Source: Parietaria judaica
Taxonomy: Eukaryota > Streptophyta > Magnoliopsida > Rosales > Urticaceae
Length of the DNA stretch: 64,000 bases
Reading direction: 5' to 3'
Assembly: GCA_954871525.1 (NCBI GenBank)
Contig: OX940866.1
Coordinates: 15,709,001-15,773,000 of the forward strand
Each line of letters begins with the position of its first letter. Positions within the stretch are counted from its first letter, which is position 1. Of the stretch, positions 32,608-44,472 are shown piece by piece. The position numbers were made by a program, and so were the translations under genes. Under the pieces are notes generated by a model, which had not been told where the DNA came from, did not search any database, and worked only from the letters and a program-made list of their open reading frames with translations.

Positions 32608-33438
32608 CCCGACCTACCCGGTCTCCCATGAACTACGTAATGACTTGATCCCCAAATATGGGGTACGTAGGCAGCCCGTCCTAAACAACGGGCACAGTCT
32701 CAATCCAAACTCAAAACTAAATAAACCCCGCAACTACGAATAGTAAACTCGACAGATTTGTGAACCAAGAGGTAAAACATCCCAAACTTTTCTTAAGGCA
32801 ACAAACCTACTGGGTAACAGACCCATCACTTATGGCAGTAGGCCTATCCGGGTAACAAACCCATCACTTAAGGCAACAGGCCTATCCGGGTAACAAACCC
32901 ATCACTTAAGGCAATAGGCCTATCCGGGTAACAAACCCATCACCTGAGGCAACAAGCCCCACCAGGCAGCAAACCTACCCCTTTAACAAATGCTCATATT
33001 AATCTTGTATCGACAGATATATTTATTCCAGAAACAAAGCCTACGGACTACAACAAACAGACGAGCAAGAAATATTCGACGGGAAGCACCAACAGAACGG
33101 TCAAATTACAAGGTATTTGTGTATTTTTCAAACTTAGTAAATTTCAAAGTTTCGCATAGTTTCGAATTCCTTAATCCACCTATAGAATAGATGTGCAAAA
33201 TTCTAGAGACCCCAATTAGCCGAGTAAAATATAGCAAGTATTAGAAAAGGCACGAGGAGAAAATTAACTTAGAAGCAAAAGAAATATTAATATAGAAAGA
33301 AATAAGGCCCTAACCGCGGGCATATCCAAACCATACAAAAAAGGGGTTCAAGCCTCCGTAGACTTGTCCATAGAAATTGTTCTGGCCTTAGGCCTTATTT
33401 AGCCAAAAACAAAAAAATTATGGGGGGCGCTCTATGCG
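32608..33438. other. Convergent spacer between pol and antisense gene of C
   Basis: Non-coding, with four copies of a 38-bp repeat at 32811-32966. The pol stop (32607) and the antisense gene stop (33439) face each other across it. Confidence 0.75.
32811..32966. repeat. 38-bp tandem repeat, four copies (Gypsy C)
   Basis: Units start at 32812, 32850, 32888 and 32926, each GGGTAACA(A/G)ACCCATCAC followed by GGCAACAGGCCTATCC. A diverged, inverted version occurs in Gypsy D at 60395-60560. Confidence 0.92.
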
Positions 33439-35095
33439 TCAAACCCCGAGTACGTCCACGTTTTCCTCTCCGTCATCTTTCTCTTCCCCGCCGGCCAAAC
33501 CTCCATGCTCGGTGGGTTCCTCGGCCGCAACCTCCTCAGTCGCCCTCTCCTTGGCCACAGGCTCTTCAGCGACGGGCTCAATCAGGATAGGCATTTCAAC
33601 GGGTTTGTCGAGAGTGGACCCTTCCACGGTGGGCTCCTCGGAAGCAATATCTTCGACGATGGACTCCCCAGCGATCGGCTGCTCAGGCTGAAGGATTAAA
33701 TCTGCAAAGGGAAGCTCGGTCAACTCAGCATTAGGAGACATAGCCGGAGACCCTATCAGCGGCGCAGGAACTGCATCCAAGAGAGCTTGGTAGCGAATAA
33801 CGTTGCCTTCTAGGACCTCCTTCTCGGCCTCAAAATCTTGAACGTTGCCGTCAATAATGTCTTGGACCAGCTCGAGGCAACCTTCTGCCTGATCCAGACA
33901 GCAGTTGTCGGCGACCGTACCTTTGTACCACGCGAGCAGCGTGTCCCTCTCTTTCACCCTTCCGCGATAACGGGAACGGATAGCATTTTTCTCGACCTCA
34001 CGGTCAAGTGACTGCTGCTGGGCCTCAGCCAGCTCAGCGGCAAGGCACTGCACGTCCTCCCTCAAGGCCGTCGTCTCCTCCTTCTTCATCATGGCCACTT
34101 CCTCTGCCCGTCCCTTCACCGCATCTGAGGCCAGCATGGCCCTGGTAGCCGTTTCGCTTGTCTTCTGAGCTTCCTCCACCACCCGGGTAGCGTTATTTAG
34201 CTTTTCCCGTAGGTCTTCAACCATATTCCCTAGGCCCTTGATCCTTGCATCGGCGGCGGCAACCTTCCGACTCATGACCTCGACCTGGTCAGCCTTTGCC
34301 CGAATGGCCGCAATAGCATCGGCCAACTCCCTCTCCTTCAATGCAAGCTGCTCGGCAGCTTGCGCCCCCTCCTTCGCCTCCTCTAATTGGTCCTCGTAAT
34401 CGAGGACCATGTCATTTATGATCGCCGTGAGCTGCACGTAAAAGAAAAAAAAAATAGAGTTAGAAAATTTTTGACAATCGAAAGAACAAAACTAGGGTGA
34501 ATAGAAGATTAGTGAACACTTACATGAACCGTCATGGCCGATACAGCCTTGTAGATCGGCTTCTCGGCAATGGACCTAGGAACTCTGCCAACCCCGCCAT
34601 TGGTAATTTTCTGGAGGAGCCCGGCCGCGACCTTAGGCGCCTTGTGGAGACCCTTGTCCCCGTACCAAGTACACCCAACCTTGCGAGAGACCTCTTTCTC
34701 CTTGGCCTTACCCCCGATCACGAGGGGAGCCGATCTCGTTTTCTCCCCAGTCTTGCCCTGGGAAGCCTCCCTAGGGCGCTCAGCCTCGTGAGCAACCTCC
34801 CTCCCTTTGGCCTTCTCGGAGGCCCTGACCACTTCTTTTAGGGCCGGATCACCCCTAGCCTTCTTCCGAAACTCGGATCCGCCCCCCTCGTGCGGCCGCT
34901 TCACTGCAGCCTCCGATCCCGTCCTCGGGAGGACCTTTTCCTGAGCAGGATGGGTCACGTCCCTAGAAGGACGGACATGAGCAAGTGGAAGGGCATTCTT
35001 CTCCTCAGAAACCTTCGCCGAAGGCATGGCTTCCGGGGTACTGTCCCCGTCATCGGAGAGCTCGACAACATCTTTCTCCTTAGCCGCCCTAGGGA

Positions 35096-35100
35096 CGACC
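35096..35100. repeat. Target-site duplication of solo LTR, left copy (CGACC)
   Basis: Matches 37848-37852 exactly. Confidence 0.95.
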
Positions 35101-37847
35101 TGTTGGACATATGTGTCCTTAAACAAGATAGTTTATCCATTTGTAAAAGATTATGGCAAGTCGTTGAATAAAGATGATGCTTATTATGATAATCTTATTA
35201 TAGTTTCTGGTAGAGTAAAATAGAATGTTTGATTCCGTAGTTCATAAAGGATGCAATTATGTTATTATTATCACAACAGAGTCAATGTGAGGAAGAATTA
35301 ATAATCATAATAAATGAACTTAAAATGTCCGTGACCTGATCAACTGGGTGGGAGCCCATTAATTGTATAAGGTCATTAATGTGACTAAGTGATAATCCTA
35401 TTCTGGATTTTGTGTGTGTCACACTCACTAGAAGTGCATTAAGTATGAAGTGTCTTCATACTGGACTGGACCTGACTTAAACTCCGGAAGTTATCATATA
35501 AGACCGTCACTAATAACTTGGAGTTGAGTCACTAGTAGATGATCAAATGGATATTCGATCTAAGTCCTGAGTGATCTTGAGTCCAAGCTGCTGGCTTGAT
35601 TGTTCTTTGATTTAACCGTTAAAGAACACGAAATATTACCGCTGTTCCCAACACTATTATTTTGGGAACATGATAGTCAGCAGTAAGGGTAGCTTGGTCA
35701 TAGACATGGGCATCACACAGCTCTCTTCAGAGTGATGATGATTCCCTTGATTGTCGGTGGTGAGAAGTGAGAGGTATCCGTGCGCAACTTATGAATCGAA
35801 ACCATAAGTGGGTCACTCATAATATTACTGACTGAGTCAAGGATGAAAATGCAATGAGGGGCATAACGGTAGAAACCGCCTGCTCGTGTGTGGATCATCA
35901 AGTGAAAGATCAATAACCCGAATTTGATTGTATCAATGGACACCCTGCTGATATAAAGGGAATAATATATACCGATCACTAAAGAGTGCAGCCTCGGGTC
36001 TATAGTGGAATCACTTCGAGGTTTGACGAACAACTAGCAGTTCGTTGGAGCTTAAGTGATACGGGTCCATGGTCCCCAGGATAGCTCCGTAACGGATGAT
36101 ACGTACGTGATTAAAATACATTCTGGATAATGTTTAATCATTTGGCTTGACTTATAAAACTGAAAGGTCTGTGGCAGACGTAAGATAGTTTTATCGTTAG
36201 CGTGGCAAAAGTACCATATTTTGGTACACGAAATTAACTGATAAAAGAAAGTTAGAATTTATATTTTCTATCCGCAACATGTTGTTGAAAATTAAATTCT
36301 AAGCAACTTTTCTTTTTGAACCAAGTCATTTCGACTTACGGTTAGTGATTTATGGATTTTCTAAGTTTATGATCGGTTCGATAAACTTTGAAATTAAATC
36401 ACATGTCACGAATTTAAATGATGGTGTGGCACCATGACATTTTAATGTGTGATATTGAGATCAGGAAATATTAATATAATTTAATTATTTGAATTTAATT
36501 ATTAATATGTTATTAATAATTAATTAATAATTAATAGATTTATATTAATAAATAAAAATATATATTTATATATATATTTATATGTGTAAATTCGAATTAG
36601 GGTTTCATAGTATGAAACCCTAGCCAATTCGAATAACATGATTTGGTCTTTCCATATTTGCGGCATAAGTACCAAATGTTTTAGTATCTTGGCAAATCCC
36701 TAAAATCAATTTAATCCATTGGATCGGTTATAATTTAATATCAACCGTTGGATTAGGATATTGATAAGTTCGAATTTAATAACTTGGTGACCAAGTTTCA
36801 TTTTTCGAATTTGGTTAATTAATTATATCCGTTGGATCGGTCTAAGATTTAATCTTTACCGTCGGATTGGAAATTAATTAATTATATATATTTATATAAT
36901 TTTCGAATTATAGATTAAGGATAAAATCGAAATTGTTTTTTAATAAATCTTTTTATATTTGATTTTATCCTAAACTAATTTGATCCATTAGATCGGTTTA
37001 AAGATTTATCTCAACCGTTGGATCTAGATAATGATAATTCGAATTTTAATATAAATATATATGATAATTCGAATTTAATAAAGATAAGAAGATAAGATTG
37101 GATTTTTGATTTATCCAAATCTTTCTTATTTAATTAAATCCCTAATTAATTATATCCATTGGATTTAGATGAGATTAAATCTGGACCATTGGATTAAGCT
37201 AATTAATTATATTTAATATATAGAATTCGAATTTTAGGGAGGGAATTTCTACGATTCGGTTACGGTTTGAGCCTATAAATAGGAGGCTCATTCTACACAT
37301 TTTACACACCTTTCCCCAGAGAAAAATTCGAACTCTCCCTCTTCCTCAGGGTCTGCGAATTTTCTCTCTGATCTCTCTTTTCTGGTTCGGTTTAGGAGAC
37401 TATTTCTCCGGAAACTTAAAAAGAACCATCAGTTAAAATTTTGCGACGGAGTCCTGCCGGCGAAGCCCACGCTTCGGTACGAGGATTCCAGGAGAATATC
37501 CCGGAAGATCACGGGAGTTTCCCTCAGCACTGGCGGAGCCCTGCCCGATTCAGAACGCGCAGCCGGAAGTCGTCAATTGAGGTACAGCCTTATGCATTGG
37601 GTTAATAAATGCAACCATTTACTGCTTTCTATTTATTTCCTATTATGACTAGATTATTAATAATGATTTATGAATATTAAATTACATAATATTTATCAGA
37701 TCTTGGGATATGGATATTATTCGATATTCGGACCGTTGTACAGATAACAAGTTTTTCCGCTTTAAAATAATTTTTAAATGTTACCCGGACGGTTCGGAGG
37801 TACAATTCGTGATAATTTTCAAGGAATCCGAGACGTGATTCCCAACA
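35101..37847 (+). mobile_element. Solo LTR of the long-LTR Copia family
   Basis: A complete 2747-bp LTR (TGTTGGACATATG...GATTCCCAACA) without internal region, flanked by a perfect CGACC duplication. It formed by recombination between the two LTRs of a former full element. It sits in exon 3 of the antisense gene. TATAAATA lies at 37274-37281 and the 23-bp palindrome at 36599-36621. Confidence 0.95.
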
Positions 37848-37852
37848 CGACC
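37848..37852. repeat. Target-site duplication of solo LTR, right copy (CGACC)
   Basis: Exact repeat of 35096-35100. Confidence 0.95.
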
Positions 37853-38945
37853 TCAGCGGGAATCTCCCTACCAGGAGCTTCCTCAGTCATTCTGCTCATC
37901 TCTTGACGAGCGACTCCAGCAGGTGTCGATGCACCGGTCAGACCTTCCGACGCCGTCCGCGACGCCGAGCCAGAGGTTCTAGCCTGCTCTCCCTGTTTCC
38001 GCTTTTGGCGGAGACTCAAACCCTTAGGACGTATGTTTTCCATATCCTCTGCACGTCCAAAATCTAAACTTAGTCAAAAATCTTACGAGGAACTTAGAGA
38101 AATAGATCTTACCCGGAAGATCAGGAGCGTTATTGTCGTACGCAACGAATTCCTCATCTTCTTCCTCCAACCACAACCCAACGGATTCAAACCTGTGTCG
38201 CGTGAACGACGACCAGAATTCAGAACCGTTTGGGAAAAGTTTCTTCTTCAGAACCCTCCATTCATCCGTGACAGGAAGAGACTTAGGCTTATTAGGATCC
38301 TCAGCTACAAAACAAAACACAAAAAATCAGCAAAGGCAAGAGAAAGCCCGAATAGGATTTCAAACCCCTGCCCAGATTCTCACCTATTTCGTGAACCCAC
38401 ACATTCTTGTATGACGGCCAGGACCCAAACGTCTCCTGACCGGCCAGAAAAAAGAAATATTTGTGGATCCACGCGCTCTCCTTCTTAGGGAGACCCGTCA
38501 ATATTTCTCCTTCTTTAACGGATAGAAAAAACCTACCCTTATCCTGACCATTAGTTTTAACCACCAAGCCCGTCAACAGATCCTCGAGTGTAAGTGTACA
38601 CAAACACTCATGGGACCGGACAAGCAAGGCCATCAAAACCCAGAAAGAATGAAGACTAAATTGCCCTATAGAAACCCCTGAATAAGAAAAATATCTCAGG
38701 ATGAGCTCGAGAATAGGAAATCTAAGCCCCCCGGACTCAAAAAACCTTTCGTATACACAAATCCACCCGTCTGTATTCTGCTCGTCAGCATGTTCATTTG
38801 AACCCGGCAACCTGAGCGAGATAGACTGCAGGATATTATATTTTACCTGGATCCTAGTAAGATCCTTAGGCTTTAGAATCGACATTGGAGAATCCGTAGT
38901 CAGAAAATCCGTTCGCCATTTCTCCGTAACCTTTTTTGGACCCAT

Positions 38946-39728
38946 TTTTGAAGAGATTAGAAAAACCGAAACTTTCTAGACGAATAGAAAAACCCAGGAA
39001 AGCTTAAAAAAATCCCCGAATCGATAAAGCTTATCAAAAACCCAGAAAAATCCCTAGGAAATCGCAACAAGAAATAGTAAGAAAGAGATGAAGAACCTGG
39101 ATCCCTAGACACGGAGGAAATCAAAGAAAATCTTCACGAAGAACTCAACATAAATCTCTCAGAGTTTCTCTCACTAAAGCTTTGAGTTTTCTCTCTCTAA
39201 ATTTGAAAAATGGAATTCAAGTGCGAAGAAGGGCATAAATAAGGGAGAGAGAAAAAGCAGTTACCTTCGACGAGACGTGGGCCGGATAGGACTAAAGAGA
39301 CGTGCCCATTAATGCAAAACATTCGAGTACTTATACTCGAAAACCGTAGCTGATCTTACGGTTAGGGTTTCCTCGAGATTCGCAACAAACCTCATCCTAC
39401 GGTTGAGATCAGCGAGCTATCAGGAGACACGTCAGCATGACCAGTGTGACAGATGTGTCAGGAGAATGTGAAGGGTTTATTCTCTTCGAACTCCGCAAAT
39501 AGGGACACGTGTCATAACTATTCCCGCCCAAAATTCGAAGCGACAGTTACGACTTCGAAACCCTGCTCGTCCATCATATCTCGAAATTATCCAAAATCCT
39601 ACCCTGAATATGCAGATTTGTGGCAAAAGTCACAGATTTAATTAATTCTATCCGGCACGAATTTTACATGATTTCATCGAGTATATACTATAAAATTTAC
39701 TTCGTATTTTTTATAGTAAGGGGCTGAC
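38946..39728 (-). promoter_or_regulatory. Likely promoter and 5' leader of the C antisense gene
   Basis: Between the antisense ATG and the 3' LTR lie 780 bp without another gene. On the minus strand a CCTTATTTATGC TATA-like box at about 39234-39244 is followed by a CT-rich leader leading to the ATG 290 bp downstream. Gypsy D keeps the same arrangement with TATTTATAC at 46594. Several ACGTG cores lie upstream of the box. Conserved placement supports a separate promoter; transcription is inferred. Confidence 0.5.
39713..39728 (+). other. Polypurine tract region of Gypsy C
   Basis: ATAGTAAGGGGCTGAC just before the 3' LTR start; the purine core AAGGGG is short. Confidence 0.6.
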
Positions 39729-40573
39729 TGTTGATGTACAAATTCGTCATTACTTAATATGACATAAAATGCTAAAGTTGTGATTTAATTAAATTTATAA
39801 ATAAAGATTAAAGGTTTTAAAGGAATAAATCGATATCCATAAAAGCCTAATAGAGAAGCCCACTAGAGCTCTCAACCAGATGAAGCCCAACGGATACAAA
39901 GCCACTCGGCTTAAAAAGCCTAAAGGCCCAATACTATCCGTCATCAGCCCCAGAAGAAGAAGTTAGAATCGTCACATTCTCTACCCGACATTTCAATTCA
40001 AACCCCAGCAGAAGACCAGGAGCACGGAGTCAAGTCTTCAACGGGTATAATTCAAACACGACGAAGAGAACGCAGTCGTGAGACACAAGTAGCAAGACAA
40101 GCCATTCAACCCGTTCAGCCCGGAGAGAAGACCCCATGATTCCTGGAAGTCCAACGGGAAGAATTGAAGCCTATAAATATCAAGCTCAAGCTCAGATCAA
40201 CACACAGATCCCTGGAGAGAATACATCGAGAGCTCGCAACCCGGCATTTCTGCTTACTTGAGATTTTCGTTGTATTCAGTTCACCCTTCTTTTCTTTTCT
40301 CTTGTTCTAGACGTGATTTGCTGCTTGTAGCTGTCTGTCTATGTCATTTGTCGCAATAAACTTACAGAGGACGTAGTCAACAACCGCCTTGGGACGAACC
40401 TCTATAAAAAAACTCCTCGTCTCATTTATATTGCTTATATATATATACATATATCGAGAGTGAATCGAGAGCTTGCATCGTGAGAGATCGAACTCCACCA
40501 AATCATCAACCTCAAGAACATCATACGCTCACAAGTCACACTTGACTGCTTGAAGTGGGAAACCACGTCAACA
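39729..40573 (+). repeat. 3' LTR of Gypsy C (845 bp)
   Basis: TGTTGATGTACA...CACGTCAACA, same as 26599-27439 with scattered substitutions and small indels. Confidence 0.95.
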
Positions 40574-40915
40574 GAGATGACGAAGCCTCGCTGTGTTGCT
40601 GCGGGAGAACCGCCTTCTTCGCTTTTGTTTTTGTGTATATAGATGTAATATATATTTATCTATATATATGTGTATATATGTGTACTAGTCTTGAACTCTT
40701 GATGATCACGTTTTATATATATATGGGCTTATATGTATATGTATAATGTATATATATTATGCCTTTTTTTTAGATTTTCTATATATATATATATGGTTTA
40801 TATATATAATATATATTCACGACGGACGCCTGGTCGGCGGAGCGACCGTGGTGGTCGGATGTGCTGGTAGGGACTTGTGCCTTAAACTCGTGAGCCCCTC
40901 CTTATAGCGCCAAAA
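40574..40915 (-). other. F1 leader segment and primer-binding site
   Basis: Continuation of the F1 leader after Gypsy C. On the minus strand the LTR end ...CATCAACA at 40916 is followed by TTTTGGCGCTATAAGGAGGG (primer-binding region, about 40896-40915). The rest is TA-rich microsatellite-like sequence shared with F2 (44130-44370). Confidence 0.75.
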
Positions 40916-42179
40916 TGTTGATGCAGAAAAATGCCTCAAACACTTAGCGGCCCAATTACTCGTGTTGGGCCGGGCCCAATGTCGTCTTGTTGACTTTTTT
41001 GACTCTCGGGCTTGGGCTCTAGGACTTTCGAGTCAAACAGACCCTCCACTGACTCAGGACCGGAAATCCGGGGCAAACACCACTACCTGTTGCCAAGGAG
41101 CCAGGGCTTGGCCTGGCCCCGGTTACAGGTTCGGGACGCCAAAAAGGGACCTGGCCACTGCGTAGGGGGGATCACAGTATTGACTTTCCAGTGAACCTTG
41201 GTGGACCAGACCCTCGACCGGCGTCACGGCTACAGATCCGGGTCCTACGGTCTATTCGCTAAGTCAATATATCTGCTGGAGATACAAGACTGAGGAATAG
41301 AACGAGCACCTCACGGATCTAGAACCTTGGCAAGGAGGGTCTTAGATCGTGCCAAAATTTTCTCCAGGGCTTCCGCTCTAGTGGGATTTCTCGCTCTCTG
41401 AACCTGGACAACACAACACCCGAGATCAGGGAAAACCGGGGGTTTTACCCCCTGATTCACCTCCGACGCTCAACAGTAGTGGGATATTTGAGTGGGAAAC
41501 AATTTGAGAGGGTTTAGAGAGAGTTTAGAGCGAGTTTCCGGGGGTCGGTATGAGTTACCGTTGTGGTGAAAGTGAGCGTCTATTTATAATGATGCTCGGG
41601 GATTCAACTGCAATTTGCTAATGATCCGGGAGGCCCTTGATGCAAACTAATATAGTTTTTCGCATCCTCGGGACGTGGCCGATCCAACACCGCAATCGGC
41701 GTCTCAATCCAACGCCGTACGCGCCGTCACGCGCGGCTACAATACCGGTGACGCACGCCCACTTGCGTGGGAGCTAGGGCTGTGTCAGCGCCCACCTGGT
41801 AGCCCAGGATTTGCCGCTGGGTGGCCTTTGGCGAGCCCTAATGGGCGAGCGACACGTGGAGGGGTCATTTTGACCCCTGGTTGACCTGCTGGGTCACCTG
41901 ACGCGTGGCAGTGGCCTTTGGGGGCCGTGGGTCCCACCCGTGTTGCCCCGGCGCCCCCGAAGGCTCCGGGAGCGTCCCGAGGCCTTTTTTCGTAAATTTT
42001 CTATCGTTTTTGGGTGTTTTGATATTTTTGGGATCATCTGGACACTTTATTTTTCGAAAACGGAATTCCGGTGAATATTTTGGGCTAAATTTGATTATAA
42101 TTAATAAAAGAAAAATTAATTTAAATAGTTTTTCTTTTATTAATTTATCAAAAATCAATTACAAAATTACCCCATAACA
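40916..42179 (-). repeat. Shared middle LTR of array F (1264 bp)
   Basis: Complete LTR (plus strand TGTTGATGCAG...CCCATAACA). It serves as 5' LTR of F1 and 3' LTR of F2. Minus-strand TATAAATA at about 41581-41590. Nearly identical to 16488-17725 and clearly more diverged from 44473-45494. Confidence 0.93.
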
Positions 42180-43130
42180 TTAACCCCCAAGTTTTTCGGA
42201 AGACTTTGCTTTGCGAGAAACTATTTTTGCTCGTAGGGGAATTTGTAGCCTTCGATTTTAAAAAGATGTATGGTGGCGTCCCCGGGAAGAACACTTTGCT
42301 TAAGTTTATGGGGGTGCTTCGCTAGACACCTTACCGTCTTACGCTTTACGATTGTGGGGGCGTCCCTAGAGATCACCAAGCCGTGTGTGTACGGGGGTGT
42401 CCCAGAGATAACCTACCAGCCACGTTTTGCGTGTGCGGGGTCGACGTTCTTTTGAAATAACCTCCCATGTACGTCTTTAGGTATTTTCCTGAGAGATAAC
42501 CTTCCATATTTTCTTTTTAGTAAAAGGGTTGAGCGCGAGAGCCCTTCTTATAACATTTCGGGAGATATACGCTGAAAAGCGAAAACTTGTTCCTCGAGGG
42601 ACACTCTTTTACAAAACCAGTGTACCTTCAAGGGTACTTATTGGAATTTGGCTTTTGATTTTAGAATGTGGTATGGGGGCGTCCCTGGGAAAACCCTCTG
42701 CTTACGTTTATGAGGGCGTTTCGCTAGACACCTCGCTGTCTTACGCTTTACGGTCGTGAGGGTTTCCCCAGAGATCACCTGCCGTGTGTTAACGGGGGTG
42801 TCCCAGAGATAACCTACCAGCCATGTTTCGCGTGTGCGGGGTTGGCGTTCTTTCGAAATAACCTCCCACTTACGTCTTCGGGTGTTTTCTTTAGAGATAA
42901 CCTGCCATATGTCCTTCTCCGTAAAAAGACTGAGTATGAGAGCTCTTTTTATTCATAATATTTTCGATAGATACCACGCTAAAAAGCCAAAAATTATTCC
43001 TCGAGAGACACTCTTTTACAAAACTAGTGTACCTTCAAGGGTACTTCTAGGAATTTATGAAACTTAGAGGAAAAAGACGCGAGTTTACTTGAGGATATGT
43101 AGCCGACAGTTTCCTAGCGGCCATGGGAGG
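42180..43130 (-). repeat. F2 3' non-coding region with ~400-bp tandem duplication
   Basis: Counterpart of 17726-18677 with the same two ~400-bp units (about 42265-42664 and 42665-43060) and the same polypurine tract next to the LTR. Confidence 0.85.
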
Positions 43131-44018
43131 CTAGCCAGATGATGTGTCGTTATCAACAATCTCTCCTGACACACACTCCATGAGATGGCCATCTTGGATC
43201 AGGACCTCGATCTGTTTCTTTAGCTGGCGACAATTGGATGTCGAGTGTCCGGCCTCTTGGTGGAACTCACAGTATTTGCTTAGGTTTCGCGTGACGCCTT
43301 CTGACAATGGCGGGGGCCGGACGAATTTTGCTCCGTGAAGTTTCATGATCGTTGCGGGAGAGGTGTTCAGTGGCGTGGCGTCACTTCGGAATCGCTTCCA
43401 AGAATGGTCGCCGTGGTCGAGCGACGTGTCCGGTCGGCGTCTCTTTCTTTGAGATTCATCGTCGTTTAGACGTCGAGTCTCTCGATCAGTTCATCTTCGG
43501 TTGCTGAAGTATTCCTCAACCGACATGTCATGTGCGGCTCATGCCATCAACTCTGCCATGGAGGTCGGCCTCTTTATGACAAGAGATTGCGCAAAGCTAC
43601 TAACCGGGAGGCCGTCGATCACAGCAGTGACGACATCGTCGTCCATGTAGTTGTTGACCTTGTTCGATTCGGTGATGAACCTATTTAGGTAGTTTTGGAG
43701 GGATTCTTCTTCCCGTTGCTTGATCATCCACAGGTAGGACTCCATCTTTCTTTGCGTCAGCGAGGTTGAGAATCGAGAGATGAAACTCTCCTTCAGTTCT
43801 TTGAAGGAATCGATAGAGCCCTTTGGGAGTCGCTGATACCATTCGAATGCTGGGCCTGCGAGGGTGAGACAAAATGCTTGACACATCGTGGAAGCAGAGC
43901 ATTTCTTCAGCTGCATCGTAGTCTGATATCGGACCAAGTGGTATGTTGGGTCGCCGTTTCCGTCGTAGACGAAGCTTGGTAGGGAGCGGAGATCTCCCAC
44001 AATTGCTTTCGCAAGCAC
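43131..44018 (-). pseudogene. F2 gag, 5' truncated
   Basis: Same gag as F1 (FEWYQRLPKGSIDSFKELKE; zinc-knuckle-like CEFHQEAGHSTSNC followed by LKKQIEVLIQDG). It starts inside the domain region, where the sequence switches directly to leader sequence at about 44019-44030, so the N-terminal third is deleted. In-frame TGA codons at 43539-43541 and 43491-43493 are Arg codons in F1 or relatives. No pol follows. Confidence 0.87.
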
Positions 44019-44472
44019 GTGGTTGGTAAGGTTGCTAACGCTGCATCGAAACCCTGTGGCAGCCTTGTCGGCTTATGGCGGCGAAGTTTCCCGAGATGGA
44101 GACGACGAAGCCTCGGCGTGTTGCTGCGGGAGAACCGCCTTCTTCGCTTTTGTTTTTATGTATATAGATGTAATATATATTTATCTATATATATGTGTAT
44201 CAGTCTTGAACTCTTGATGATCACGTTTTATATATATATATATATATATATGGGCTTATATGTATATGTATAATGTATATATATTATGCCTTTTTTTTTA
44301 GCTTTGCTATATATATATATATATGGTTTATATATACAATATATATATGCACGACGGACGCCTGGTCGGCGGTGTGCGAGCGTTGTATTTGGTGTGGAGC
44401 GACCATGGTCGTCGGATGTGCTGGTAGGGACTCGTGCCTTAAACTCGTGAGCCCCTCCTTCTAGCGCCAAAA
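44019..44472 (-). other. F2 leader and primer-binding site
   Basis: Contains the uninterrupted form of the Gypsy C target (GAGATGGAGACGACGAAG, about 44092-44109), TA-rich repeats (44155-44350) and, beside the LTR, the primer-binding region TTTTGGCGCTAGAAGGAGG on the minus strand. No gene. Confidence 0.75.

Larger units (their letters stand above)
33439..38945 (-). pseudogene. Antisense spliced gene of Gypsy C (Transposase_28-like plus coiled coil)
   Basis: Read against gag-pol. ATG at 38945; exons 38945-38384, 38304-38113, 38048-34524 (interrupted by the solo LTR) and 34431-33439. The introns (38305-38383, 38049-38112, 34432-34523) have GT donors and TGCAG or TGTAG acceptors. Leaving out the LTR and one target copy, the exons total 2520 nt, an open 840-codon frame including the stop. 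The N-terminal part has GGLRFPILELILRYFSYSG and IGQFSLHSF, resembling the putative gypsy-type transposon domain (PF04195). The middle is acidic with VVELSDDGD and Lys/Arg-rich patches; the C-terminal half is a long Glu/Ala/Lys coiled coil and an acidic Val/Glu/Pro tail. Antisense ORFs are known in Tat elements; function unknown. Confidence 0.82.
26599..40573 (+). mobile_element. Gypsy element C (Tat-type, antisense gene), nested in F1
   Basis: A 14-kb Ty3/Gypsy element: LTRs 26599-27439 and 39729-40573, primer-binding site, gag, protease, RT, two RNase H domains, integrase, and then a 6-kb region holding a spliced antisense gene. Flanks GAGAC (26594-26598) and GAGAT (40574-40578) are a target duplication with one mismatch; the empty site is visible in F2 near 44095-44110. 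It is disrupted by a solo Copia LTR at 35101-37847, an integrase deletion and several stops. Confidence 0.94.

Noticed and set aside
32811..32966. CRISPR-like array
   Set aside because: The 38-bp units are directly adjacent, with no unique spacers, in a plant retrotransposon.
33439..38945. Antisense gene as a captured host gene
   Set aside because: It is present in both C and D in the same position with the same exons, and the N-terminal part resembles a domain known from plant transposons, so it belongs to the element.
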